NCBI GenBank assembly: GCA_002900535.1
Contig: MUGC01000171.1
Coordinates: forward strand, 1-6,324
Source: Thermoplasmata archaeon M9B1D
GTDB lineage: Archaea > Thermoplasmatota > E2 > DHVEG-1
Reading direction: 5' to 3'
DNA length: 6,324 bases
Notes under the pieces: generated by a model
What the model saw: the letters and a program-made list of their open reading frames with translations, nothing else
Told to the model about the DNA's origin: nothing
Databases searched by the model: none
Made by a program: the position numbers and the translations under genes
Part shown: piece by piece, positions 5,932 to 6,324 of the stretch
How positions within the stretch are numbered: the stretch's first letter is position 1
Layout: the number at the start of each line of letters is the position of its first letter

Positions 5932-6324
5932 TCACTTTTTTAAAATATCACTTACAGATAAAAGTGGAATAAATGAAACATCTATATTTCTAAGTTTTTC
6001 TTCAGCACCAGTTTCTCTATCTACTACAACAATTACTTCGTCTACGATTGCCTTATTTTCTCTGAGAATTTGAATCGACTTAACAACTGATCCTCCACTT
6101 GTTGTTACGTCTTCGATAACAAGTACTCTTTTATCTTTTGTATCTTCACCCTCAATTTGTTTGCTAGTACCATGTTCTCGTTTTTCTTTTCTAATAATCA
6201 AATATGGAATATTTGTCTCTAAAGACAATGCAACTATTAAAGGGACTGCCCCAAGTTCCATCCCTGCTATGAAATCATAACCTGGAGCGTATTCTACCAT
6301 TTCTTTAGCTAGTATTTTTAAGAT
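5932..6324 (-). CDS. pyrE: Orotate phosphoribosyltransferase, C-terminal part, 5' end outside window
   Basis: OPRT joins orotate to PRPP to make orotidine 5'-phosphate in pyrimidine synthesis. The frame stays open to the window edge, so 130 residues are visible, about two thirds of the usual length (roughly 170-210). The eight codons before the methionine at 6298-6300 (ILKILAKE) are in frame and continue naturally into it, so that methionine is internal, not the start. Visible motifs are AGMELGAVPL (about 19-28), the flexible catalytic loop RKEKREHGTSKQIEG (45-59) and the PRPP-binding signature VLVIEDVTTSGGS (67-79). The loop and the SLETNIPYLIIRKE segment fit archaeal OPRT. The type I PRTase fold is shared with other enzymes, but this loop makes OPRT the best call. 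It is a cytoplasmic enzyme. Promoter and N-terminal hood are not visible. Confidence 0.93.
   Translation of the reverse strand: MLKILAKEMVEYAPGYDFIAGMELGAVPLIVALSLETNIPYLIIRKEKREHGTSKQIEGEDTKDKRVLVIEDVTTSGGSVVKSIQILRENKAIVDEVIVVVDRETGAEEKLRNIDVSFIPLLSVSDILKK

Overview
The window is an AT-rich stretch (well under half G+C by eye) with six protein-coding genes packed tightly. It looks archaeal, and most likely from the Thermoplasmatota side of the Euryarchaeota. The reasons are a GPN-loop GTPase of the archaeal/eukaryotic type, an archaeal-style PurD and orotate phosphoribosyltransferase, TATA-like boxes about 25 bases ahead of inferred transcript starts, T-tracts as likely terminators, and an exported PQQ-propeller protein whose C-terminal Ig-like domain I associate with Thermoplasmata-type surface proteins. 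The lineage call rests on recall, not on a search.

Layout, left to right. (1) Bases 1-780 (+) are the 3' part of a subtilisin-family protease, entering just before the catalytic serine and followed by beta-rich C-terminal domains. (2) Converging on it and overlapping it by four bases is a minus-strand pair, purD (1553-2884) followed two bases later by a GPN-loop GTPase (777-1550). (3) A 130-base divergent intergenic region carries candidate promoters for purD (leftward) and for an MFS transporter (rightward). (4) The transporter (3015-4198, +) is split between two frames: a TTG start with a good ribosome binding site opens one frame, and nearly all the rest lies in the -1 frame after a nine-T tract. 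(5) Convergent to it is a secreted eight-bladed PQQ-like propeller protein (4258-5814, -). (6) Upstream of that, at the right edge, is the C-terminal two thirds of pyrE (5932-6324, -), cut by the window end.

Functionally the window mixes housekeeping nucleotide synthesis (PurD for purines, PyrE for pyrimidines), a GTPase whose eukaryotic relatives help assemble RNA polymerase, and cell-surface or exported proteins (protease, propeller, transporter). No mobile element, CRISPR array, rRNA, tRNA or defence system was seen, and no gene-free stretch reaches 300 bases. I do not see a clear new multi-gene system. The points most worth a second look are the frameshift at the T9 tract in the transporter and the regular cysteine and glycosylation pattern of the propeller protein.
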